NCBI GenBank assembly: GCA_907163375.1
Contig: CAJQUW010003080.1
Coordinates: forward strand, 310,001-374,000
Origin: Prostheceraeus crozeri
Lineage: Eukaryota; Platyhelminthes; Polycladida; Euryleptidae
DNA: 64,000 bases
Direction of reading: 5' to 3'
Shown here: one piece after another, positions 1 to 11,636 of the stretch
How the letters are laid out: each line of letters opens with the position of its first letter
How positions within the stretch are numbered: position 1 is the first letter of the stretch
Program-made: the position numbers and the translations under genes
The notes under the pieces: generated by a model
What the model saw: only the letters and a program-made list of their open reading frames with translations
Database searches by the model: none
Told to the model about the DNA's origin: nothing

Positions 1-2
1 AG

Positions 3-116
3 TTTCAAAAGCAAGTAAATAGTAAGCTTATGATCGAACGTCTCGGTGGCACTCCGTCGTCTGATAGACACATTGTTGAACAAGGAGGAGGAGGAATTAG
101 CCAAAATCACTCATGA
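3..116 (+). CDS. Possible C-terminal exon of an unknown gene
   Basis: An open frame enters from the window edge and ends in TGA at 114-116, giving about 37 residues. It reads FQKQVNSKLMIERLGGTPSS, then DRHIVEQ, a run of four glycines and ISQNHS. The first two bases are AG, which would fit a splice acceptor, but the polypyrimidine tract is outside the window. The composition (charged, helix-prone, then a Gly-rich low-complexity tail) looks coding, and it is richer in G+C than the flanks. I recognise no family. It could also be chance, since only 114 nt are visible. No AATAAA poly(A) signal is obvious soon after the stop. Confidence 0.3.
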   Translation, partial: FQKQVNSKLMIERLGGTPSSDRHIVEQGGGGISQNHS

Positions 117-439
117 ATACTTCCTGTTGAGCTTTGAAGCAATATTCTTGATTACTCTAACCTCTGCCAAATGAATGTCGATCGGATTTCGTTGTCTGCC
201 TCCTTACAATATTTTCATATCTTTCGACTGTTAAATCTGTCATTTTAAAATAGCACGATTAGAAGAACGAGGCTATTTTTATTTTGGGAAATGCGAGGTT
301 AAGTTACGAATTTCAATTCGTTGCCATTGAAGAACTATATCAGTCTATCTACAAGGAAGCAATCTGCAAGGAATCTTTTATTCGCAATTGTTTTGTGCTG
401 TCCACAGAATTAGATTGTTTAATCGTATCACTTTCGTAT
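117..439 (+). other. Unassigned AT-rich stretch
   Basis: I see no gene or structured repeat here. The open frame that crosses 284-649 is continuous with the dispersed repeat described next and has no recognisable domain in this part. Confidence 0.4.
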
Positions 440-905
440 GCACTTCGAGAAGTGCAAACTGATTCAAACAGATGGCACATACAGAAACTTAATAAGTGGG
501 CAAAAAGAAATTTTCAATACCTTACAGAGATAGGAAAAATAGTCGTGCGTCGCTTGCGGATTGCTCTGAATTCCTTTAAAATGCTCCGATGGCCACGACT
601 CTTTCAGATTCGAAGAATTCAGATCATTGCACAAAAGTTTTCACGATAATGTTGGGCCCTCCGATCATTTTAAAAAAGTTAGCAGGCCCATGAAAAAACG
701 TTCACAAACTTCTCTGTAGAACTTGACATCGTCTGTGTCTCTTTGCTGTGTGATCCGGTTGATAACATACAGTCACTGAAACATTGCACAATTTGGCGTG
801 TTTAATGTTGAACTGGCTGCTTATTGTTCGATTGTGCCATTTCACCAGCGTTACATGTTCCAATGATTCCTCTCTAGTCAAACAGAAGAAGAGACGACTT
901 GTCTA
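440..905 (+). repeat. Dispersed repeat with a conserved 66-codon open frame, copy 1
   Basis: This region is about 85 percent identical by eye to 47229-47830. The first part of both copies stays open in the same frame for about 66 codons. The shared residues are RWHIQ, KRNFQ, MRRLR or VRRLR, NSFKMLR and FQIRRIQIIAQKFS (LQ in place of FQ in the second copy). The frame ends at the same codon, TAA at 647-649 here and TGA in the other copy. Similarity continues past the stop for about 250 bp. The predicted peptide is very basic and matches no family I know. It may be the tail of a mobile-element ORF or a non-coding repeat that is open by chance. Confidence 0.6.
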
Positions 906-966
906 ATTCTGTGGTGCTGTCACTTCTTTTTGTTTTTGATAATATCTTTTTGACATGCAGCATCAT

Positions 967-1142
967 TGACAACTAAGGTCTGTCGTAGTACATTGGATAT
1001 CTAAAGTGAATGACAAATATTCAGTCAATACAAGACATCAACACCCTTGATTCCCCGACCGCACTCGCCTGACCCAGGAATCGAAGCGAACTCTACGGTG
1101 GAGACGAGATCGCACCTTCTTCACTAGGCCACGCTGACGGTA
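967..1142 (-). repeat. tRNA-derived SINE (family 2), full-length copy
   Basis: Read on the minus strand, this begins with a tRNA-like head. It has an A-box-like TGGCCTAGTG, then a B-box-like region around TTCGCTTCGATTCC. A GC-rich body follows (GGCGAGTGCGGTCGGGGAAT), and then an AT-rich tail ending near TTGTC. The same body and tail recur at 1338-1470 and 17450-17562. The head supports descent from a tRNA, and the body is not one I can name. Confidence 0.6.
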
Positions 1143-1337
1143 CTTAATCGTTGTCATTCTCTTTCGATATTCAATGTACTGCGACAAACCTTTGTTGTCT
1201 ATCTGTTCTGTGACGCAGTCGAATGACATGCTGTCTAGCTACAAGATGAACGCTGGTAGCATTCTGTCAATAATGATAGGACAATAAGCTGTCGATAACA
1301 CTTGGAGATGACTTCTACTTTCACTCGCATTTCTTTT

Positions 1338-1470
1338 GTGCCGTCAGCATGGCCTAGTGAAAAAAGTGCTAGCTCGTCTTCACCGCGAACTTCGGTCGGG
1401 CGAGTGCGGTCGGGGAATCAAGGGTGTTGATGTCTTTTATTGACTGAATAGTTGTCATTCTCTCCAGATA
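1338..1470 (+). repeat. tRNA-derived SINE (family 2), inverted partner copy
   Basis: This is the same element as 967-1142 but on the opposite strand. A short internal deletion removes much of the B-box region, and the 3' tail diverges after 1460. With 967-1142 it forms an inverted repeat with arms of about 52 bp at the outer ends. The 195 bp between them contain a further relic of the same tail at 1148-1203. Confidence 0.6.
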
Positions 1471-4400
1471 CACAGCATCATTACCCATTTTTATGATCAG
1501 AATAATATCATGAATGGTGTGCGAAACCCATCACAGTTTTGCTTCTCAATTGCATCACTTGGCCTTCCCTTCAGTTTAAGTCAGTAGATTTGATCAATAA
1601 CGCATAGACATCCCTTCATGCGACTTACAAGGAAACATTTCTATGATTTCATAGGTATTTTGTGTCACTATTGTTACATTTCGCATGTAAAAATTTCTGC
1701 TACTCCTATAATGAAAAGGCAAATTCCAAATAATGCTAACGATAACAGGCTCAGATATCTCGCAATATCACCCTCCAAATTATGTGCATACCTTCAAATT
1801 GGTAACAAATTTTATAAAGTTCTGGATAGGATAGGTTGGATAGGATTTATTTATCCCTATTCTGCGAATTCAAAGTAAATTGCAGATATACACAGAATAT
1901 CGAAGACTACAGAAATATCTGTCGCTTCATCATCCACATGGAGTGGATGAAATATCATATCTCTTTATTGTTATATAGAAAACTAACCTTTTCTGTGATT
2001 TATCACTAAAATCAACTAGAGTTAAAATCAAGTTAAATTATTGAGTTAAGCTATGAAATTTCACATATAATGAAAAGCAAAGCATGTTTAATGATGATCA
2101 TCAAACATGAAGACTGACACAAGATCATCATATAGAGTACTGGTCATAAATGCTCTCAAACATCACACCGACCAAGTAAAGAAAGGCTAGAGTCCTGGAA
2201 CAAACAGAATGGACTTTGTCTTTCGTCCATCTCGTCTGCAAGATTCATTCATCAAAGCGACAATTTCGAAGACAGTGCATTTCGTCCGAATATTGATGCA
2301 ATGATGTAATATCTTAGAGATTGATGTAAAGCTACTGCCGACACTTGACTCTTTCAGAACAGATATCAGTGACTCTGACTGGGAGCCAAGTTATAAGATG
2401 TTCACATACTCGAACATGAACGAAATCATGCGATATTGCCAGTTTATTTATATACCATAAAACCAGTATCAAAGTTCATAAAAGTCTGGCGGGATGAGAT
2501 TAATTCTTCTCTATTCTCTTTCAACGGAAATTACAGATAATATTGTTTTAATACGCAAAAGATCCAAATTTTTATTGTGTCTGGCGTTTCATTATCGACA
2601 ATGAGCGAATGAAATATCACACCTTTTAGAAAACAAGACTTTTCTGTGCGAAGATTATGATCTATAAGATGTAGTAATGTCTATAACCATGGATTCCTGC
2701 GTAGAGCATGCATTGTGATAAAAATTAAAAATAATTTATTGCGATTACTGTGAAAGCAGACATTCACATTTTAGTATTTCAAATTCTTTGTATTCCTTGC
2801 CATGTTTATCACAAGCATTGCAATACGGAGATAGTAAAAAGCCAAAAGGAGGACTGAATTTTATTGCTGCTCTACATTTTGTGCCATCAAAATAATCATA
2901 ATCTAATTAATAATAAGTAATCAAAGCACTATACTTGCAGAGGCTGGTATTGCGACATTTGTTCCACATGATGCAAAATCCCAAAATCCTTTGTCAACAA
3001 GCTTATCTCTATTTTACGTAGCTGATATTCACCTCTTTCTGTTTTTGTGAACACGTACATGTAGATGGCTTACTAAAAGTAAAAATAAACAGTGATTTCA
3101 AGCTGGATAATGTGCTTCGCCGAATTTTCTCTGAAGATAACAAATCCGCACAGTTGACACATCCTATGTAAAGTAAATAGTGACCAATGGCCATGAATAC
3201 TGCATTCCATTCATCGACGACTCAAATAGCTTAGAGGTGAGTCATCCGGGCTTTGTCAGAGTTTGGAATCACTAGATTGTCTTGATTTCGGTACTTATGG
3301 GTTATCTCTCCCCCAATGTTTTCAAATTTGTCTAAAATCCGCAAAAATGAATCGATCGTCACAAAACTTCAAATACTCGTGCTTGAGGGTATTTTCAATC
3401 CACAAGCAAAATACTATGCAAATCGGACGAGTACTTTTTGAATTAGAGACGATAGATTGAAGTGTAGTCATGTCAGCAGCTCGATCCGACCCCGCCAGTT
3501 CGATGCATTATCATCACTCGTGGGTTCATCGCTCTCTCCGTGATCGTCTCATCAGCTGCTATTTTTAAATCTTCCCACGACTCCTGCCGCACCACACCTT
3601 TTTAAAGTTAAGTATATTAGAGTAAGGGATGTGACCTTGTCATTGTCACTTCACAAGCGAAATAAATTTGTTGACCAATGTGGGAGTCAGTGATGATAAA
3701 GATAATATACATAGCTACAGCCAAACTGTAACTAATCCTGTTCGATGCCTTACTGTTCCGTTGTCTTGTATGCTACATTCATGAGCATGATTGTGCGATT
3801 CCGTGCAATTACCTTCATTGAGAAGTTACCTAAAAAAATGAGTAGTTACTGCAGAATTAAGTTTAAATTGCGATTAATCCGTCAATATATAGGATGCTTC
3901 TGACGAATTACTCTAGTTTATAACAAGAAATAATATTTAAATAATATAAATAATAATCATATAATATTTCATATATACTGCATACATATATATTTCATAT
4001 GCTGTGTTCATGGATATACTGAAACGAAATATGTACAAAATACGATACATATAATTGGATGAAGTTAGTAAGTTATATTTCAGTGTAATATGTATTAGTC
4101 AATAAACTGTTATATGCAAATAGATGCTGTCATAGTTAGCACCCTAGTAAGAGCCCGGGTCTGCTGGCCTTACAACCAAGACCGTTCGGCTGTAGCTACT
4201 GACGTCATTGAATTTTGAATCTGCCTTGTGTTTGTCTTTCTCTGAAAGACCGTTGAATCTTGTCTGCTGAAGACGTGAAGAGTTACATTGTACTTAATAT
4301 GTTCATCCCTAGATAATTAGTAAATAAATGCCATTTTCCTTCTCCAGGTAATGGCTCAGTCATTTTATTTTCATTAGGAGATGTATGTTACTTATCCTGC

Positions 4401-4524
4401 AATTATGTATCTTTTACCCACTTAAAGTTGGCAAGCATCTTGTGTTTCACTTTGGCGTGATGAACATTTTTGCGATGAAAGTACTTTTACAATGAAACGC
4501 TTGACTATTGCATTCATCTTTTAG
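1471..4524. other. AT-rich sequence without a recognised gene
   Basis: I see no confident coding exon here. Positions 3920-4020 are almost pure A/T. Earlier exons of the STPG-type gene whose exons start at 4525 may lie here or upstream, but no PG-type motif with splice sites was visible to me. Confidence 0.4.
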
Positions 4525-4687
4525 GCACATGGCATTTCGATCTCGGACGAAGAGACTGCCATCCAAAGAATTTCTACCTCGAGAAGGACCCGAGCCGGGA
4601 AAATACGAATCCATCGTCCTTCGATCTGCTCCCGCCATCAATTCTAGCTTTCGATCTCGAGCGCCCAGATTTGTGACATCCCACACG
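4525..4687 (+). CDS. STPG-type sperm-tail PG-rich repeat protein, internal exon
   Basis: This exon encodes about 54 residues. HMAFRSRTKRLPSKEFLP comes first, then REGPEPGKYE, then SFRSRAPRF shortly before the end. GPEPGKY is the PGPGxY signature of the sperm-tail PG-rich repeat, and FRSRxxRF is the SSFxSxxxRF element that recurs between repeats in this family. These proteins bind axonemal microtubules in cilia and sperm tails. The acceptor is ..CATCTTTTAG before 4525 and the donor is ACG/GTATGT at 4688. The exon starts with the third base of a codon and ends on a codon boundary, which matches the phase of the next exon at 12505. The closest relatives are probably STPG1 or similar, but two exons cannot separate family members. 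Confidence 0.75.
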
Positions 4688-5075
4688 GTATGTTTCGATT
4701 AATTCGCACAATTATGATTGTATCTAACACGCATTCATTGAGCACGCATTGACACGAAGCTGTACCGAAATATGAGGAATTACATGAGAGAATCGCCCGT
4801 CCATTACCAGTCTTCAAAGTTTGACACATCGCAATTAGCAAACTGGTCTGTAATACGTGTATGCTAATCTGAATATCAAGTGCTTCAGGCGATGTTAGAG
4901 ATTGCTTAGAAATGTGCGAATTTTTAAAAAGAAATCCAACACTGGATTGCGTTGAAGTGCTAAATCGGATATGTGCCGTTGCCACAGGTTGCTATGATAC
5001 CCATTACCTGAAAATGATGGCTTCCAATGGCTTTGATCATTGGTGATTAATTGAATGTTTGAAGCTAACCCTATT

Positions 5076-5800
5076 AGTCCGGGAGCTAGCGTGAAGTTGT
5101 GCAGGGAACGAGGTAGTACATAAAACTTTCACATAGCATAGTACACCTCTAACCTACTGCAAAACTTCGCGTCTGCCGGATCAGATCATTTGCTTTTCAG
5201 AAATAGAGAGGATAGCACAATCCTATGTATTTCAGTGGTAAAATTGTGACATTTAAGGTGTTGACTCCATTTTTTCGTTTTTTGCTCATAAAAGTTACAC
5301 AATTGTTGGCTGTTATTATAGAAATCATCTACAGATCATGATCTTTTCAATCATTCAGTGACAGAGGATGAAGTAAAGTGTACAAACAGACACTTTTCGT
5401 TAAAGTATATCAACAATTTTCCTGAAATTTCTATGTTAAAATTTGCAGTTACACCAACGAAAAGTGTCTGTTTGCTCACTTTACTTCATCCTCTGTCACT
5501 GAATAATAACTCATTTGAAAGATCATGATCTGTAGATGATTTCTATAATAACCATTTCAACAAAATGCCAATTTGTATCATTTCTATGATCAAAACTTGA
5601 AAAAATGGAGTCAACACATTAAATGTCACAATTTTACCACTGGAAATACATAGGATTGTGTTATCCTCTCTATTTCTGAAAAGCAAATGATCTGATCCGG
5701 CAGACGCGAAGTTTTGCAGTAGGTTAGAGGTGTACTATGCTATGTGAAAGTTTTATGTACTACCTCGTTCCCTGCACAACTTCACGCTAGCTCCCGGACT
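5076..5800. mobile_element. 725 bp foldback (long-TIR) DNA element
   Basis: This is an almost complete palindrome. The left arm begins AGTCCGGGAGCTAGCG and the right arm ends CGCTAGCTCCCGGACT. The two arms run inward for over 300 bp, with only a short unpaired centre at about 5400-5460. It lies inside the STPG intron and has no coding capacity. A decayed relative of the right arm is found at 42984-43018 plus 45112-45178. The superfamily is not clear, because flanking bases do not give a convincing target-site duplication. Confidence 0.8.
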
Positions 5801-6328
5801 ATATCCTTACGGGGCTCTATTGGGATCCTCGTCAACAGTCTTGAAACTCAGGGTTGACAAAACTGTCCCATGGGCCATTTCATAAATTCCCAAAATAAAA
5901 TTTAATAAATTCAAAGGATTTTTATGTCAATTGATTAACAAGTTGGTGTATGGCCGCAATTGACTCTACAATGGATTGGCAATTGGACGGCGCTATGTTG
6001 TTATGGTATGCTTGTTTGTAAATGTTTTGTTTCTTGTTATATCGACGACATTCTATACATCTCGAACGTCTACAGGAAAATATTCAACATCTGTTTCCAA
6101 ATATACGGGCACATGCTGCACGCACTGAAATGCATTGAGTGTTTGCGGCCCGGGATCCCGAGATGATCAGTCCTCATCGCAAATACAAATGCTCATCAGA
6201 TTCTCGGCTTTCTGAATGAAATTTGTACTGTGCATCTTTCAATAAACTAATATTTCACAATGGAGTTATGAAATATCTGACATAAATGAACACAGGCTAT
6301 TATCGGATGTTTTGATCACGACCTGGAC
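5801..6328. other. Intronic sequence, nothing recognised
   Basis: This is AT-rich intron of the STPG-type gene. I see no splice-bounded exon or repeat end. Confidence 0.4.
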
Positions 6329-6705
6329 TTGAGTTCTCTTGACTTTCTTAGTGTCTTACTGAAGCCGTTTCATGCATTTAGGAACACGGCCTCCCTCCTA
6401 ATGTTGGACCACAACCTTGGAGTTTGCTCCATCGACTGCCACATCGCTGGTAACTCATCTCTCCGCCGTCTTCTCTGTCTTCCTCGATTTCTTCCTCCCA
6501 CTCGTAACTGCCACTCTGTCACTCTTCCGTCCATCTATTGTTATTTCTTCTTGCGAGATGGCCTGCCCAATTCCATTTCAAACTTTCCGCTTCTTCGGCA
6601 ACATCCTTCGCTTGTGTATTCTTCTAATTTCTTCATTTCGTAGTCTCTCCCTTCTTGTTGCTTCTAACATTCTTCTCTCCATCGATCTTTGCGTCACTTA
6701 AAACT
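6329..6705 (-). pseudogene. LINE reverse transcriptase C-terminal relic
   Basis: The minus strand, read across small frameshifts, gives RRERLRNEEIRRIHK, then DVAEEAESLKWNWAGHLARR, then NNNRWTEE and a stop. The LKWxWAGHxARxxxNRWT string is a well-known hallmark of the region downstream of the RT domain in a large group of non-LTR retrotransposons in aquatic animals (RTE/Jockey-like proteins). Only about 120 codons remain and the frame is broken. The relic is antisense to the host gene in whose intron it sits. Confidence 0.65.
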
Positions 6706-8558
6706 TTTCTTTTTGACCATCCGTCAGGGACCATGTGGGAGAACCATAAGTCATTACCGATGGTATACACGTATCAAACAGTCGCTTCCGGTGTTTCATT
6801 TGGATTTCCTTCGATGTTAAGTAGCTGTTGAGTTTCCAAAATGCTTTCCACGAGTTTTGTATCCGTCTTTCAATCTCTTTTAGCTGTCGTTCTTGGAATG
6901 AAATTAGCTGGTCTTAATATACTCGCACATATTCTGTTACATATTCAATATTGATTCATCTTAAGGCCTTACCTATCTGGTTCAGTTCGTTAGTCATTAC
7001 TTGAAGGTCACCTGCGTTTGTGCTAAAAGGAACAAGATCATCTTACTTAAACATGTTTAAATGATCCGTATCTCCGCATCAATTTTCAGTGCATCAGTTT
7101 TCAGTGCAATGCCTGTTTTCTGTCTTGTATGTAGTGCATGAGCTGAGTGCACGTGTCTGAATAATATTTCGTAACCATGGAAAATATCAACTACTAGGAA
7201 ATGCTTGGCTTTTATCACTGCAGAAGGGAAATGTGCGAGGAATATGGTAGTCAGATTATGGCATCTCGTTATCTTGCATTCTTGTCCTGTGAAAATATGT
7301 ATTCATGAAAATATTTACTTCCAAAAGGTTGCGTCATTTAGACAGTAAATCTCCCTTTCGTAATAATAGTCAATAACTGGAGACCGATATTTTTAACAAA
7401 TTGATAGGCGTTGTAGATGAACTCAACTTTTTCTCAATAATCGTATTCAGTCATTTCTCAGTAAAAAGTTATTATGTCCATAATAGCAAGTTCAGTCGAA
7501 GTATTTAATATACTTAATATTAAATATTTTATATATTAAATGCTTTAATATTTTTGTACGAATTTTCTTCTACCATTGACATGCTTGTCTTTCTTGTTAA
7601 TCTTCTTAAACATTTCAACAGCCTGTTTCTCAAACTGAGTCATGATTGGCGAATTTTCCTAATTATTGCATAATTTGTGTTAGATTTTAGAATATGCCTA
7701 TTGCTTGACAAGACTGTAAAACTTTGTTGTTAAGGAGCATCAAGTGATGTCTCTTGAAAGGTGTTGACTTGTAGATTAATTTTGATCATAACACAGTGCG
7801 GTAAAAGGAAGTTTGAGGTAAAAGGAAAGAAACACTGATCAACAAAAAGGATAATTATTCATAAGATAATAGTATAAGTAAGGAAACTGTGATACTGGAG
7901 AGGGATTTAATTATGAAAATTGTATGACGCAGATAGTATGTGACTGCAAAGCACCAGTAGCACAGTAAATCAGCTCGTAACGTGTTCTCGGCGAATATGA
8001 AAATGTGCTGATGCAAAGAACAGGAGATAAATTATGTCTTTCCTCTTGAAATTATTCATCTAGTACAAATCAGTTTGAGGAGTTGAGTATGTTGATGTCT
8101 ATTTGATAAGCAGATTGCATGAATTATTCTCCTGTTCCATCCACACAGTCAGAAAACATCTGTTCATCTTCAACACATAGTCATCGTCTAATTTCGTTCC
8201 GCAGTGCGAATAGAGCTGAACTGAGATTGATGGTTGACAACTGGTCACACTTGGTGGTTGCTAAATCAAAGCAAATGGCACAAGCATTCGAAAATTTCCA
8301 TAATAAAAGTATAAGGATCAAAATTGAAGGAATAAAATACCCAATCCCTCCACGAACCAATCACTTTAACAACCGAATAAACCGAAAATGAAAGACTTTA
8401 AAAAAACTGAGGCGCTTTCGGTGTTATTAATTTTTTTGGAAATTTGAAACATAACACAACAAATGGTCAATATAAGCTAAATAAACTGTGAAGATCAACT
8501 GGCTGACAAAGCCTATATTTCAAATGCAACAATTTCGAAGATATTTATCTTCTACAAG
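6706..8558. other. Intronic AT-rich sequence
   Basis: I recognise no gene. Positions 7500-7560 are a very AT-rich patch. The open frame at 8119-8391 has no recognisable motif. Confidence 0.35.
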
Positions 8559-10519
8559 CAGGGCTGTGGAGCCGATGCGTTATCTCATCGGCTCCGGCTC
8601 CACGACATTGATGTGAAAGGCTCCGGCTCGGCTCCGGCTCCGACTTCAAATTCAGGTTCTATCTATGCTGGTTATCCTGGATCCGTTGAACGGTTTTTTT
8701 TGGATAACGGTGTGGCCTTTAGAGGCTTGCTACAATCATCAAATTAGTTTTCATTAACAAGTAACGACTTAAGTTAATAATAAAAATGATAATAGCCTAA
8801 TATAATGATAAATAACATACTTGTCATATATTTTTGCATCAATTGACTATCTCTGAAAGATAAAATAAAGTTATAGCCTAGATTGGTTAAATTAGATAAA
8901 GATCTCCCGCACTGGCTAAATATAAATTGACCTAGCTTGCAACCAGTCTACTACGAGGCTACATTAAATACGACCACATGAGTGATGATGATATACCTGA
9001 TTAGCCGTCACAGGGGCCGAATAGTAGTATAAGCTTTTTAACAAAGTACTAATTGTAATTCTATGCAGCATACTTAATAAGTTGAGGCTTAACTTACATT
9101 ATGTTAATTTCGTATTTTTCATTATGGCGTAAAGTTGCACTAAATAATTCATCAATGATTCATGTATATTATTATATTCAATTTATGTATAACACATTAC
9201 CACTATTCCTCTGATGATGGTTAGGCTGATGAAACTGAACTCGGAGTATCACACAGCATGTTGCCGGGTGCAATGCATAGTAAAAATTTGACTGCGAGCA
9301 CCGAGCAGAAATCCCATCTACTTTGCTAGCTTTCGAATGCGCGTGCGGTTTAATGTCATAGACAATAGAAAAGGGAGGTCAAAAGGCGCCTTTATTGAGA
9401 GCGTCTCAGTCTTTTTTTATTGTTTACATATATGTCAGCATGATATCAGCATAAAGTGTTGACAGACGGAAAAAATAATAATGAAAATTCTTGATATCCA
9501 CAGGTCTATGACATTTGGGGAAATATTATTACACAATACGGCTCTTGTGCAGTCCCCCCCCCATTTTTTCTCTGGTCAAAAGATGCAGCACCATTGGATG
9601 TCCGTTTCAGCATCACCGGTTTGAGTGTAGCATTCCGTGCTGTTGTAAAAATCTACATGGGTAATTGCGATGTCATAGTCGCAAACTTCGCCAGCAAGTC
9701 AACATTGTAATTTGCCTTCGGGTTTTTCGCATTGAAATATACCCTTTGAATTTTGAAGTCAAAGGAAATTCATTGTGAATGAGATGCCTCTAGAATAATA
9801 GGGCGCTACTAGAAGTGGCTGGGTCGCTTATTGCTATAACCATGTGAGGACTTGTAGTCAGGTCATTCGTGTGAGTGTGAAGAGTTATCCCTCCAATCAA
9901 AATTGATCAAATTGAATAATCGATTGTTTTGAAAAATGTAGGTGGGGGGACTGCACAAGAGCCTACAATACAATCTAAGGAAATTGGCATTGTCAAAGAT
10001 GCCAGTAGCTTCTGCCAGTAGCCATACCGATAGATGGTAACCTACATAGTAACCGTATTAGATTTAAGACATTGCGCAAGCAATGTAGCTATATTATCTT
10101 TGCTGACTGAACTGGAAATGTGTACATAAATGACTGGCGACTTGTCTCTAGGAATCTACAATCATCTAATTAGCATACATATAACAAGTCTTCAAATTAA
10201 TGGATTTTGGAGAACATGTTGTCACTAAAAGCGATGGATATTAGTCTTACGAAACATATGTAATAAAAAAATATTACACATGTGTGTAAATATAATACAT
10301 ATAATACAAAAGAAGGCGGCAACTGCAAAGAAAGATATCGTGGAGGACAGATCATTGGTATACTTAAAAGACATATCTTTAGATTTCAAATGATTTAATT
10401 TTTTTATGATGCCAATTAATACCTTTCAAAATTCTAGATTTATATCAAAGCTCAAACTATCGGAGCCGGAGCCGGAGCCTTAATGCTAAATCGGCTCCGG
10501 CTCCGGCTCCACAGCCCTG
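8559..10519 (+). mobile_element. hAT-like non-autonomous element, copy 1 (1,961 bp)
   Basis: It starts CAGGGCTGTGGAGCCG and ends with the inverse, CTCCACAGCCCTG. The subterminal regions are packed with GGCTCC/GGAGCC repeats. The flanks are TCTACAAG (8551-8558) and TCTGCAAG (10520-10527), a 7/8 match to an 8 bp target-site duplication, as made by hAT transposases. I see no transposase. It is the inverted sister of 43019-45103 and carries the nested element at 9540-9963. Confidence 0.85.
9540..9963. mobile_element. Nested 424 bp element inside hAT copy 1
   Basis: Its ends are GGCTCTTGTGCAGTCCCCCC and the inverse, GGGGGGACTGCACAAGAGCC. The flanking 8-mers CACAATAC and TACAATAC match 7/8. The same insertion with the same flanking 8-mer is at 43361-43786, so it went in before the outer element multiplied. 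Confidence 0.8.
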
Positions 10520-10743
10520 TCTGCAAGCATACTGCAATGGCCTTGAATTGTTAGGATGAATCACAGAATAGCCTACGTTTCAATGATTGAGCTTATTAAT
10601 ATTTGAAAGACATAAAATGCATAGTAGTAGTGTAATTCAGTCCTTTTAGGGCTTTGCTTTCTTCGCATTGCGATGGTCATGATAGACATCGCCAATTAAT
10701 ACTGTTCAGCAAACATTTGAATAGCGGGCCGTGCCCACCCGGG

Positions 10744-10812
10744 CCCCGAAATTCGAGGCCGGTTCCTACCATAGAGCAGCCGAAATTCGGGGCCGGTTCC
10801 TCCCATAGAGCA
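10744..10812. repeat. 34 bp tandem duplication, GC-rich
   Basis: A unit with CCGAAATTCG, then GGCCGGTTCCT, then CCATAGAGCAG occurs twice in direct order with a few mismatches. It is notably GC-rich against the AT-rich background. Confidence 0.7.
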
Positions 10813-10815
10813 GGT

Positions 10816-11636
10816 ATATTAGGTAGAGTGGTAACCCCGCATTTATTAAATCCCCAATATGTATACACTTTCGAATTTATTAAATGAACTTAAAGGAGAT
10901 ACAGATGGTATTGTCACCAAATGTGAGATACGAAACTTTTTGCAGTTTTGCAGAAATTACAACGGAATTGAGTGATCATGATTGTAATGCAGAAGGAATG
11001 ATGGTATTTCACAGATTCTCTGTGTCATGACAGCCTTCGAAAGGTAATGTTTGTTAAATTAGCAATTCGATGGGCTCCTTGGTTTCGTGCTCAACCTCAA
11101 GAGTATTGTCTTAAGCGTGATCATATTACAGGCAACCTGTCACTGGCAGAGCAAACCCACATAATCAAAGACAATGATTTCAATTAACCTTCAAAGATGC
11201 AAATGGGTCCACATCACTATTCAGATTCTAGAAATTAAACATGAATTCAGTGAATCATAAAATCATGCCGGTGAAAATTGAATTAAAAATCTGAAATTTC
11301 AACCAAGAAAGCACGAATGATATCATGACTTTTTCATGAAAACTTCCATTATAAAGCGGTTCATGAAATTCCCTTGATAACTTGCTTGATTTCCGCTTAG
11401 CTAGGATGCTTATTAGCAGATATTCATGCCTTTTGATATCAAACTTGTTGCATACTACTTATATAGGAGAGTCATTTCGGTGGTATATAAATTGGCAAAT
11501 TTTGACCGTTTTCAAAACTGCTCAAATAATTTTTTGGACCTTGGGAACGTAATCTCCGCAAAAAAACTGAATCTATTCATATAAAAACTCTCACTGTATG
11601 CAGATACTTTTCTGAGTCGACACTCTACCTATACAT
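10816..11636 (+). mobile_element. Dispersed DNA-transposon-like repeat family A, copy 1
   Basis: This is about 0.8 kb bounded by AGGTAGAGTG at the left and the inverse CACTCTACCT at the right. It has landmarks TTAAATCCCCAATATGTATA near the left end and GAGTCGACACTCTA at the right end. Related copies are at 14010-14540, 24815-26495 (split) and 20517-22103 (minus, split). It has no long ORF. The class is unknown. Confidence 0.65.

Noticed and set aside
4137-4345. Possible solo LTR (TGTCATAGTTAGCACC .. AATAAATGCC)
   Set aside because: There is no second copy, no matching ends and no target duplication in the window.
9225-9255. CTGATGAAACTGAACTCGG as another hammerhead core
   Set aside because: It lacks stem II and a GAAA box, and no partner for stem I is seen.
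9481-9720. Open protein-like text in the hAT copies (for example the frame at 43615-43845)
   Set aside because: It lies inside non-autonomous elements, differs in frame between the two copies and shows no transposase motif.
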